6,558 nt of DNA from NCBI GenBank assembly GCA_903871975.1, contig CAIQIY010000506.1, positions 1-6,558 of the forward strand. Reading direction: 5' to 3'. Positions 1 to 6,001 of the stretch are shown piece by piece. Both the position numbers and the translations under genes were made by a program. How positions within the stretch are numbered: position 1 is the stretch's first letter; each line of letters starts with the position of its first letter. The notes beneath the pieces are model-generated. The model was not told the origin of the DNA. It saw nothing but the letters and a program-made list of their open reading frames with translations, and made no database searches. The DNA comes from an uncultured Chloroflexota bacterium. Lineage in GTDB: Bacteria > Chloroflexota > Chloroflexia > Chloroflexales > Roseiflexaceae.

Positions 1-4
1 CGGC

Positions 5-10
5 AAGGAG
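5..10 (+). promoter_or_regulatory. Ribosome binding site of the Nudix gene
   Basis: AAGGAG lies six bases before the ATG at 17. It is a near-consensus Shine-Dalgarno sequence and decides this start, because the reading frame continues open to the left edge of the window. No promoter can be judged from the few bases visible upstream. Confidence 0.75.
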
Positions 11-16
11 CTGCTG

Positions 17-835
17 ATGCCGACCGTGCGACGATGCTACCCGCCAGCCGAGCCGCCAGCCGGGCTGGCACACTGGCTGTACTTCTGCGGCGACGACCTG
101 CTGCTGCCGCAGCCCGATGCCACGCCGTTGTGGCCCGGCACCAGCGAAGCGCCGCATCTGGCGGCGGCGTCGCACCATATCTACCTCGGGTTGCTCGATG
201 GCGTTCCGCTGCTGGCAGCACACGTCGCCACCGACGATGTCCCGGCGGGATGGGTGCGCCTGGGCGTGCGCCAGGCGTTCGCCCGCGGCGACGCGACGCT
301 CACCGAGCTGACGAGCCTGGCGATTCAGCTGCTGCGCTGGCACGCGACGATGCGCTGGTGCCCGACCTGTGCCCAGGCGCTGGTGCCGGTCGATGGCACG
401 TGGGGCCGCGAGTGCCCGCAGTGCCGACAATCCTGGTATCCCCCGGTGAGCCCGGCGGTGATCGTACTGATCCACGACGGTGATCGCCTGTTGCTCACGA
501 CCAAGCCGGGCTGGGGCCGACGCTACAGCCTGGTGGCCGGGTTCGTCGAGCCGGGCGAGACCTTCGAGGCGTGTGTGGTGCGCGAAGTCCTCGAGGAAGT
601 TGGTGTCGTCGTCGACGACGTGTGCTACCAGTCGGGCCAGTCGTGGCCGTTTCCACACCAGATCATGGTCGGCTTCACCGCGCGGTACGTGTCGGGCGAG
701 ATCGCGATCGATGCCACCGAACTGGCGCATGCGGCCTGGTTCGACCGCGATGACCTGCCCGAGCTGCCGCAGCCCTACACGATCGCGCGCCGCCTGATCG
801 ATGCCTGGCTGGCCAGCACTGCTCAGGAGCGATAG
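17..835 (+). CDS. nudC: NudC-type Nudix hydrolase, NAD(H) pyrophosphatase
   Basis: This 272-residue protein is a probable NAD+/NADH diphosphatase, which cleaves NAD(H) to NMN(H) plus AMP; family members such as E. coli NudC also remove NAD caps from RNA. The order matches the family: an N-terminal Nudix-like domain (about 1-110), a zinc ribbon with C115, C118, C133 and C136, then the catalytic Nudix domain (about 143-265). The Nudix box is complete: G175, E181, R189-E190, E193-E194 and G196. The NADH-pyrophosphatase signature that follows it is present but altered, GQSWPFPHQ at 207-215 against the usual SQPWPFPxS. E235 in ELAHAAWF matches the later conserved glutamate of the family. Length is close to E. 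coli NudC (257). The ATG at 17 is supported by AAGGAG six bases upstream; the frame is open to the window edge, so a longer form cannot be formally excluded. The gene converges on the glycosyltransferase operon and overlaps its last gene by 13 bases. The function call is strong; which substrate it prefers in the cell is not shown. Confidence 0.93.
   Translation: MPTVRRCYPPAEPPAGLAHWLYFCGDDLLLPQPDATPLWPGTSEAPHLAAASHHIYLGLLDGVPLLAAHVATDDVPAGWVRLGVRQAFARGDATLTELTSLAIQLLRWHATMRWCPTCAQALVPVDGTWGRECPQCRQSWYPPVSPAVIVLIHDGDRLLLTTKPGWGRRYSLVAGFVEPGETFEACVVREVLEEVGVVVDDVCYQSGQSWPFPHQIMVGFTARYVSGEIAIDATELAHAAWFDRDDLPELPQPYTIARRLIDAWLASTAQER
823..835. other. Overlap of convergent 3' ends
   Basis: The plus-strand Nudix gene ends with TAG at 833-835 and the minus-strand GT4 gene ends with TGA at 825-823, so the two coding regions share 13 bases. 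There is no intergenic space for a conventional terminator. Transcripts from both sides must run into the opposite gene or end inside coding sequence. Confidence 0.9.
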
Positions 836-2025
836 AGCCCGGGCCACTGGCGCAGCAGCAGCGACCAGCGATACCGCTCGGCACCGGCCCGCGCCGCGAG
901 CCGCGACGCCGGTCCGCCGGCGACGGCGCGCTCGATCCCATGGGCCAGCGCGGTCGCGTCGTCGGGGGCCACCAGCACGCCGGCGCTGCCGTCGGCCAGC
1001 ATCGCACGGCGATCGCCGACGGCGCTGGTCACGACTGGTACGCCGATCGCCAGGCTCTCGATGATCTTCAGCGGCGAGCGCGCCCGCATCGCCGGCGTGT
1101 CGGCCACCGGATCCACCGAACAGTCGGCGGCCGCGAGATAGGGCGCGACTTCGTGGCCGGCGACCCGGCCGATCCAACGCACCGCGCCGCTCACCCCCAG
1201 CTCGGCGGCGCGTGCCTGCAGCACGCTACGGTCATCGCCATCGCCGACCAGCACCAGCCGGGCGCGCGGGTCGCGCCGCGCCACCTGGGCGAAGCCTTCG
1301 AGCAGCAGTGGCACGCCGTGGGCCACCGTGCTCAACGCACCGACATACGCCACCGTCGGGCCATGCAGGTCGTGGGCGCGGCGCACGGCAGCGACATGCT
1401 CGGCGGCCGGAACGACGAACTGGGCATCCTCGAGGCCGTTGGGAATGGTGATGATGCGCGCGTCCGGGACGCCACGCTGTCGGTAGAACTCGGCGAGAAA
1501 CGAGGTGTTGACGCTGATGCCACGCACCAGCCGCCCGACGTGGCGCTCCCAGCCGGCGACGACACGCTGCTGCCAGGCACCACCGAAGCGGTTGGCGTCG
1601 GCCTCCAGATCGTCGGCGTCGAGATACCACTGCCGGGCGAAGGGGCGCGCGATGACTGCTGCCAGGCCGTTGATGGGCTGCGCCTTCGCCAGGTGGACTG
1701 CGTCCGGGCGTACGGCGGCCACGCCGGCAGCCAGCGCCATCGCCGCACGCAGCGAGACGGCCAGCAGCCCGAGCGGCCCGTAGTAGCGCCGGGCCCCTGG
1801 CAGGCCGGCGACGTGCATCGGTGCGACATAGCTGACGCGCACGCCATCGATCACCTGCATGCCGCGCGGCGCCTGGCGATATGTCGGATGCAGCAGCAGC
1901 AACGTCACGTCGTGGCCACGGCGCGCCAAGTGCCGCGCGATCGGCAACCACCGCCGCGCCGGACTCGGGTCGAGCAGGCTGGACGTGGCGGCGAATGCCA
2001 GGCGCCGCGGCACACCGTCGATCAC
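823..2025 (-). CDS. Family 4 glycosyltransferase (GT-B fold), last gene of operon
   Basis: This 400-residue protein is a retaining GT4-type glycosyltransferase, expected to move a sugar from a nucleotide donor to a glycan or lipid acceptor at the cytoplasmic side. The N-terminal Rossmann half covers about 8-195, with the SPARRWLPIARHLARRGHDV helix/strand pattern at 21-40. The linker and donor half begin at IPNG (194-197). The C-terminal half shows YVGAL (227-231), LVLVGDG (257-263) and the donor-site block SPLKIIESLAIGVPVV (317-332) with E323. The usual first glutamate of the E-x7-E motif is absent: the position eight residues before E323 is an alanine. An acidic cluster, LDADDLEAD at 135-143, is prominent in the N-terminal half. 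No signal peptide or clear membrane span is seen. The start is GTG at 2025, sharing GTGA with the stop of the GT2 gene; no Shine-Dalgarno is seen, so translation probably relies on coupling. The 3' end overlaps the convergent Nudix gene. The family call is firm; sugar and acceptor are unknown. Confidence 0.9.
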   Translation of the reverse strand: MIDGVPRRLAFAATSSLLDPSPARRWLPIARHLARRGHDVTLLLLHPTYRQAPRGMQVIDGVRVSYVAPMHVAGLPGARRYYGPLGLLAVSLRAAMALAAGVAAVRPDAVHLAKAQPINGLAAVIARPFARQWYLDADDLEADANRFGGAWQQRVVAGWERHVGRLVRGISVNTSFLAEFYRQRGVPDARIITIPNGLEDAQFVVPAAEHVAAVRRAHDLHGPTVAYVGALSTVAHGVPLLLEGFAQVARRDPRARLVLVGDGDDRSVLQARAAELGVSGAVRWIGRVAGHEVAPYLAAADCSVDPVADTPAMRARSPLKIIESLAIGVPVVTSAVGDRRAMLADGSAGVLVAPDDATALAHGIERAVAGGPASRLAARAGAERYRWSLLLRQWPGLYRS

Positions 2026-2753
2026 GAGCGGGCCAGGGGGGCATGCCAGCGGCGGTAGCGCAGAATGGTCTTCGCTGCCGAGATCGCGTCCTGTGGCCGA
2101 ATCTTCTTGCCGGCCGCATACGGCCGACCGACGTATTCGACGGGTACCTCGTGGATGCGCACGCCGCTCCGGATGGCTTTGGCGGTCAGCTCGGGATCGA
2201 CGTCGAATCGGTCGTTGTCGATCCCGACTGCCCGCAGCAAGCGGGTGTCGAAGAGTTTGTAGCAGGTCTCGATGTCGGTGAGCCAGCAGCCAAACGCCAG
2301 ATTGAACAGCAACGTCAGGCCACGGTTGCCCAGATAGTGCGTCCAGAGCATCCCACTGCGGCGTGCGCCCAGAAACCGCGAGCCGTAGACGACCTGTGCG
2401 CCGCGCGTACGGACCACGTCGGCCATGGCGACAAACTCACGCGGGTGGTACTCCAGATCGGCGTCCTGAATCACGACATATGGTTCGCTGGCGAGCCCCA
2501 GGCCGCTGCGCAGGGCTGCACCCTTGCCGCGATTGTACGGGTGGCGCAGCGCGCTGACGCGGCCCGCATCGGCGAGCCGCTGCACGACATCGGCAGTGCC
2601 GTCGTTCGAGCAATCGTCGATCACCACGATCTGCCGCACCACCGGCACCTGCTCGAGGCGCTCGACGATCGCAGCCAGCGTATCGACCTCGTTGTAGACC
2701 GGCACGATCGCGCTGAGGCTCACCGTCGGTGCCGCCGGACGCACGGTGGTCAT
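2022..2753 (-). CDS. Family 2 glycosyltransferase, polyprenyl-phosphate sugar synthase-like
   Basis: This 243-residue GT-A enzyme resembles dolichol-phosphate mannose/glucose synthases (DPMS-like GT2). Such enzymes transfer a sugar from GDP-mannose or UDP-glucose to polyprenyl phosphate at the inner membrane face. Visible motifs are VPVYNE (17-22), the nucleotide-binding DDCSNDGT (46-53), NRGKGAA (74-80), the metal-binding DxD in QDADLEY (D97, D99), GSRF (124-127), LTDIETCYK (158-166) and FDVDPELTAKA (183-193) with a downstream EVPVEY. There is no C-terminal hydrophobic tail, so it is the short soluble or peripheral form, unlike ArnC/GtrB-type enzymes with two membrane spans. An in-frame ATG further upstream (2819) is possible, but ATG at 2753 is preferred: it has AAAGGA six bases before it, its ATGA overlaps the stop of the upstream GT4 gene, and it gives the normal family N-terminus. 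It could supply lipid-linked donor to the GT-C-like protein of the same operon (inference). Sugar specificity cannot be read from the sequence. Confidence 0.92.
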   Translation of the reverse strand: MTTVRPAAPTVSLSAIVPVYNEVDTLAAIVERLEQVPVVRQIVVIDDCSNDGTADVVQRLADAGRVSALRHPYNRGKGAALRSGLGLASEPYVVIQDADLEYHPREFVAMADVVRTRGAQVVYGSRFLGARRSGMLWTHYLGNRGLTLLFNLAFGCWLTDIETCYKLFDTRLLRAVGIDNDRFDVDPELTAKAIRSGVRIHEVPVEYVGRPYAAGKKIRPQDAISAAKTILRYRRWHAPLARS

Positions 2754-3892
2754 GGTCTGTCCTTTCGCGTGGACGTTGGCCCCAGAGTTCCATCGATCAG
2801 GTCGACGAGCGCATCCCACGAACGCCGTCGGCGCAGCTGCCCCAGCGCCGCCCGCATGCGCTGATTGACCGCTGGCTCGAGGGTGGCCGCGAGCGCCGCA
2901 GCCAGCGCGGTGGGATCGGCCGGGGGCACGACGATGCCGTTGACGCCGTCGTCGATCATCTCGCCGAGGCCGCCGACCGAGCTGACGACGATCGGCACGG
3001 CGTAGTTGACTGCCAGCATGCCGACGCCGCTCTGGCTGCCACTGAGGTACGGCAGCGCGACGACATCGCTGGCGGCGAAGAACGGCTCGACTGCCTCGTC
3101 GGGGATGTAGCCGGCATGGATGTGCACGCGCTCCGCCAGGCCGAGGCGCGCGATCTGCGCGCGGTATTCGGCTTCGTCTTCCCAGAACTCACCGGCGATC
3201 AGGAGCTGCACATCAGCGGGCAGGTGTGCCAGCGCATCGAGCAGCGTGCGCAGGCCCTTGTAGCGCCGCACGAAGCCGAAGAACAACACCACGCGGGCAC
3301 CGGCGTCGATGCCGAGTGTCTGCCGTGCCGTACCGCTGGCGATGCCCTGCGGCGCACGTTGATCGAAGACCGGCAAGAATCCGGTGCTGACTGGCCGATC
3401 CGGAAAGGCGCGGGCCAGCATGTCGCGCTCGACGCTGGTCAGGCTGATGAAGGCATCGGCATGACGCAGCGCCAGCCGGGCGATGGGCCATTCGTACCCA
3501 CCGCTGTCGGGTTCGACGAGCTGATGGCACAGGAACAGCACCGGGATGCCGGCGCGCCGCGCGGCGCGCGCCAGCACCAGCGACAGCGGCAACCAAAAGG
3601 GTGTCCACCATTGCAGCAGCAGTGCGTCGGGTCGCTCGGCCACAATCTGTCGCGCCACTGCGTACCAGGTCAGCGGGTTGAGCGAGTCGATCCGGCGTTC
3701 GCACGCCTCGCGCACGCCGCTGGCGCTCGGATCGTCGGCAGTGCTGCCGGGAAACAGCCAGCGTGGGTACTGCCGACGGTACGAATGAAACACCACGTGG
3801 TGCCGCTGCCGGCACGCGCGCACCAGCAGCGTGGTGAAATGCGCCACGCCACCCCGAAACGGGTAGGTTGGCCCCACGATCACCAGCTTCAT
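2750..3892 (-). CDS. Family 4 glycosyltransferase (GT-B fold)
   Basis: This 380-residue GT4-type glycosyltransferase differs from the one at the operon end. The N-terminus is a clean Rossmann strand and glycine loop, MKLVIVGPTYPFRGGVAHFT (1-20), where the glycine pair after PFR is typical of sugar-nucleotide GT-B enzymes. LQWWTPFW (93-100) and LCHQLVEP (121-128) mark the acceptor half, with H123 at the place of the family's conserved histidine. In the donor half, FFGFVRRYKGL (204-214) carries the phosphate-contacting basic residues. PYLSGSQSGVG (281-291) followed by PIVVSSVGGLGEMIDDG (300-316) forms the sugar/nucleotide site, with E311 as the conserved glutamate; SQSG replaces the first glutamate of E-x7-E, a known subfamily variant. 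No membrane segment is evident. The ATG at 3892 overlaps the stop of the GT-C-like gene (ATGA) and has a good upstream Shine-Dalgarno. The 3' end overlaps the GT2 start by four bases. A role in surface glycan or glycolipid assembly is inferred from context; donor and acceptor are unknown. Confidence 0.92.
   Translation of the reverse strand: MKLVIVGPTYPFRGGVAHFTTLLVRACRQRHHVVFHSYRRQYPRWLFPGSTADDPSASGVREACERRIDSLNPLTWYAVARQIVAERPDALLLQWWTPFWLPLSLVLARAARRAGIPVLFLCHQLVEPDSGGYEWPIARLALRHADAFISLTSVERDMLARAFPDRPVSTGFLPVFDQRAPQGIASGTARQTLGIDAGARVVLFFGFVRRYKGLRTLLDALAHLPADVQLLIAGEFWEDEAEYRAQIARLGLAERVHIHAGYIPDEAVEPFFAASDVVALPYLSGSQSGVGMLAVNYAVPIVVSSVGGLGEMIDDGVNGIVVPPADPTALAAALAATLEPAVNQRMRAALGQLRRRRSWDALVDLIDGTLGPTSTRKDRP
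2760..2765 (-). promoter_or_regulatory. Ribosome binding site deciding the GT2 start
   Basis: Read on the minus strand, AAAGGA precedes the ATG at 2753 by six bases. It lies inside the end of the upstream GT4 gene. Together with the ATGA overlap it favours this start over the ATG 22 codons upstream. Confidence 0.7.
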
Positions 3893-5979
3893 CGCACCAC
3901 CTCGTAGATCTCGACGCCATCGGCAGCATACACCTGGCGATATGCCGGATGGCTGCGCACACCGACGCGCTCAAACAGATCGGGCGGGTTGAAGATGCCA
4001 GGGCCGTTGAGCGGCATCGCACCGAGGTACACGTAATCGACGCCGCGCTCGCGCAGCGCCGCAATCGCCGCCGGCCGCGTCAGGTCGGTCTTGCTCGGGC
4101 GCGTGTCGCGTAGCCGGGCGTTGCGCAGCGTCTCGTACAGCGCCGCCACGTCGCGATCGCAGCCAGCCACGCGGCAGCGCTCGCTGCCATAGGTCATCGG
4201 CGGGACGGTGGTTGGCCGGCCGGCGAGTAGCGGGATCCAGAAGCCACCATCAATCCCGGCGATCATCGACCATTCGTGGATCGGCGAGCCGTTGACGAGA
4301 AACAGCGCATCGGCGTCGGTGTGCTGACGAATCCAGGCGTAGGCCGCGATGTCGGCGGGCGTGACCATGCGGGCGTACGGCGGCACGATTTCGCGCTGCC
4401 AGCCGAGGCTCCAGGCACCGATGCCGGCGACCAGCACAGCCAGGCCGAGGCGCGCGGCAGCGGGGACATAGGGCAGCAGCATCGCCTGCGCCAGCGCCAG
4501 GGCATAGCCACCCAACGGCCCGGCGACCAGATAGAGCGCGATCAGCGCGACGATCGGCGGGATGGTGCCAACGCCCGGTAACCCGATCAGGTGCGGCGCA
4601 GCCGTCAGAATCAGCACCGGCGACCAGAGCGCCAGCGTGAGTGCGCCACGGTCGCCGCGCCACCGTGCGACGAGTGCGCCGAGCAACGCCAACGCCAGCA
4701 ACGGCGCCTTGAGCGCGAACGGCGCGATCGCGGGCAGCGTGGCGACGATCACCTGCGCCGAGATGTCGCCCGGATCGGCGCGCAGCGCCCGTTCGCCACC
4801 GACCGCGTTGTACAGGCTGTGCCCGAGCAACGCGCCCTGCAGCGACACAATGGCCCAGGGCAACACGATCACCAGGGCGATGCTGCCCATCGCCACGACC
4901 CGTGACAGCCAGGGTACGATCAGCGCGCGCCGCGCCGCGACGCCCAGCCGCTGCAGCAGGAGTGCCACCACGAAGAACCCGGCGATGATCGCGACCTGGT
5001 AGTGCGTCAATGCCATGCCGCCGGCGACCACGCCGCCGAGCAGCAACAGGCGCCAGCGCCGCTCCGGCGCCTCGAGCGCCGCCAACCAGACCAGCAGGCA
5101 GGTCACCAGCGCGATCTGGCCGGCCGGATACGTGTAGCGCCCCCAGAATGCATAGTAGGCCGGCTGCAGGTTGATCAACCCCACCCGCACTGCCGCCCAC
5201 AGCGCCGCGCCGGGCACACCGGTGAGCCGGCTGGCCAGCGCGGCGGCTGCCAGCACCGTGCCGAACAGCATCAGCTGGCCGACATACAGCGTCGCCAGCG
5301 GCACCGGCGCCCCACCCAGCCAGTGGGTCGCCGCCACCAGTGCGTGAAAGCCGAAGTGATACGTGAAGGTGCCCAGCGGCGCATACGGCGCCCAGTCCTG
5401 AAACAACCCACCATGATCCACCAGCAACTGTGCGATCATGGTGTGATGGTAGCCGTCGTAGGTGGCGACGAACTGGTCGCGCACGGCGAAGATGCGGGCG
5501 AACAGCACCAGCAGCAGCGTGGCGAGCAGTGTGGCACCCGTGATGTCGGGCCATGCCGGTCGGCGGCGCGGCGCGCGCCACCAGCCCCAGGCCAGCCAGG
5601 CGGTCGAGGCGACACCGACGATCCACCAGGCGGGGCGCGCCAGCCCGAGGCCGCCGAGCGAGGCGAGCCCGGTCACCAGCGGCGCGAGCGCGATGCCGGC
5701 GCCGGCGGCGAGCGCGAGGTGCTCGACGGCGCTGGCCCGCAGCGTGGGCCACAGCCAGCGCACCAGTGCTGCCCCGGGTGCCAGGCAACCGAGCGCGACG
5801 CCGAACAGCACCTGTGCCACCGGCCAGCCGTGCGTCAGGAGCCAGCCGGGGGTCTCGGGTGCGCCCAATGCGATTGCGACGGCGATGGCCACGAGTGCCA
5901 CCGCCAGTGGCCAGCCGCTCGTCGGCGCCGGGCCGTGTCGCACCAGCCGCGCCCGTAGTGCCGCCGACAGTGCGGTCAT
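3889..5979 (-). CDS. Large polytopic membrane protein, GT-C glycosyltransferase-like
   Basis: This 696-residue protein has about 14 hydrophobic spans between residues 22 and 527, followed by a polar C-terminal region (about 535-696) that is probably extracytoplasmic. The architecture is that of GT-C enzymes, which use polyprenyl-linked sugars outside the membrane, and it may belong to a DUF6541-like group; I cannot name the family firmly. After a short span, the first large loop holds TYDGYHH (174-179) with D175, a candidate for the acidic catalytic residue found in early loops of GT-C proteins, then TYHFGFHALVA (206-216). Further marks are FWGRYTYPAGQ (278-288) and THYQ (325-328). The C-terminal part has MVTPADIAAYAWIRQHT (538-554), DGGFWIPLLAGR (577-588) and a close cysteine pair, C602 and C607. 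ATG 5979 is preferred over an in-frame ATG at 6024 inside the phosphatase gene, because GGGGGAG lies just upstream. It is followed by a GT4 gene with a four-base overlap. Alternatives are a polymerase- or flippase-like membrane protein. The membrane nature is certain; catalytic activity is inferred. Confidence 0.85.
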   Translation of the reverse strand: MTALSAALRARLVRHGPAPTSGWPLAVALVAIAVAIALGAPETPGWLLTHGWPVAQVLFGVALGCLAPGAALVRWLWPTLRASAVEHLALAAGAGIALAPLVTGLASLGGLGLARPAWWIVGVASTAWLAWGWWRAPRRRPAWPDITGATLLATLLLVLFARIFAVRDQFVATYDGYHHTMIAQLLVDHGGLFQDWAPYAPLGTFTYHFGFHALVAATHWLGGAPVPLATLYVGQLMLFGTVLAAAALASRLTGVPGAALWAAVRVGLINLQPAYYAFWGRYTYPAGQIALVTCLLVWLAALEAPERRWRLLLLGGVVAGGMALTHYQVAIIAGFFVVALLLQRLGVAARRALIVPWLSRVVAMGSIALVIVLPWAIVSLQGALLGHSLYNAVGGERALRADPGDISAQVIVATLPAIAPFALKAPLLALALLGALVARWRGDRGALTLALWSPVLILTAAPHLIGLPGVGTIPPIVALIALYLVAGPLGGYALALAQAMLLPYVPAAARLGLAVLVAGIGAWSLGWQREIVPPYARMVTPADIAAYAWIRQHTDADALFLVNGSPIHEWSMIAGIDGGFWIPLLAGRPTTVPPMTYGSERCRVAGCDRDVAALYETLRNARLRDTRPSKTDLTRPAAIAALRERGVDYVYLGAMPLNGPGIFNPPDLFERVGVRSHPAYRQVYAADGVEIYEVVR
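3897..3903 (-). promoter_or_regulatory. Ribosome binding site of the upstream GT4 gene
   Basis: On the minus strand GAGGTGG lies four bases before the ATG at 3892 (seven from GAGG). It sits in the last codons of the GT-C-like gene, so initiation here can combine coupling with direct recognition. Confidence 0.65.
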
Positions 5980-5999
5980 CGCGCTCCCCCGCAGCCCAT
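5976..5999 (-). other. Seven-codon mini-ORF bridging phosphatase and membrane-protein genes
   Basis: In the gap between the phosphatase stop and the GT-C-like start, the minus strand holds an ATG at 5999 followed by six sense codons (peptide MGCGGAR) and a TGA at 5978-5976. That TGA overlaps the ATG of the next gene as ATGA, the same arrangement as at the other junctions. GGGAGG at 6010-6015 lies ten bases before its ATG. It could pass ribosomes across the only non-overlapping junction, or it may be chance in a short GC-rich gap. The frame is seen directly; translation is a guess. Confidence 0.3.
5984..5990 (-). promoter_or_regulatory. Ribosome binding site of the GT-C-like gene
   Basis: On the minus strand GGGGGAG precedes the ATG at 5979 with four bases between. 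It lies in the 22-nt gap after the phosphatase stop and supports this start over the ATG at 6024, which would lie inside the phosphatase gene. Confidence 0.65.
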
Positions 6000-6001
6000 G
6001 C

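Noticed and set aside
837..844. Palindrome GCCCGGGC near the convergent gene ends, considered as a terminator
   Set aside because: It is eight bases long with no loop and no T-run on either strand, and it lies inside the GT4 coding region. It is ordinary for this GC content.
940..2058. Long plus-strand open frame (372 codons) opposite the last GT4 gene
   Set aside because: It is antisense to a clear GT4 gene. Its translation is rich in His, Arg, Gln and Ala with no motif, as expected from the opposite strand of GC-rich coding DNA.
2754..2819. Upstream ATG at 2819 as start of the GT2 protein
   Set aside because: It would add 22 residues unlike the family inside the neighbouring GT4 gene. The ATG at 2753 has AAAGGA and the ATGA overlap.
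2729..3907. Plus-strand open frame of 392 codons opposite the middle GT4 gene
   Set aside because: It is slightly longer than the real gene but low in complexity with no recognisable fold. The opposite strand carries unmistakable GT4 motifs and operon overlaps.
4250..5788. Minus-strand open frame of 512 codons within the membrane protein gene
   Set aside because: It is a frame-shifted shadow, rich in Arg, Ala and Gly. The in-frame protein has proper membrane spans and a complete C-terminal domain, so there is no sign of a frameshift.
5002..5958. Plus-strand open frame of 318 codons opposite the membrane protein
   Set aside because: The translation is dominated by Gln, Arg, Gly and His, the typical complement of hydrophobic GC-rich codons. 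It has no ribosome binding site or motif.
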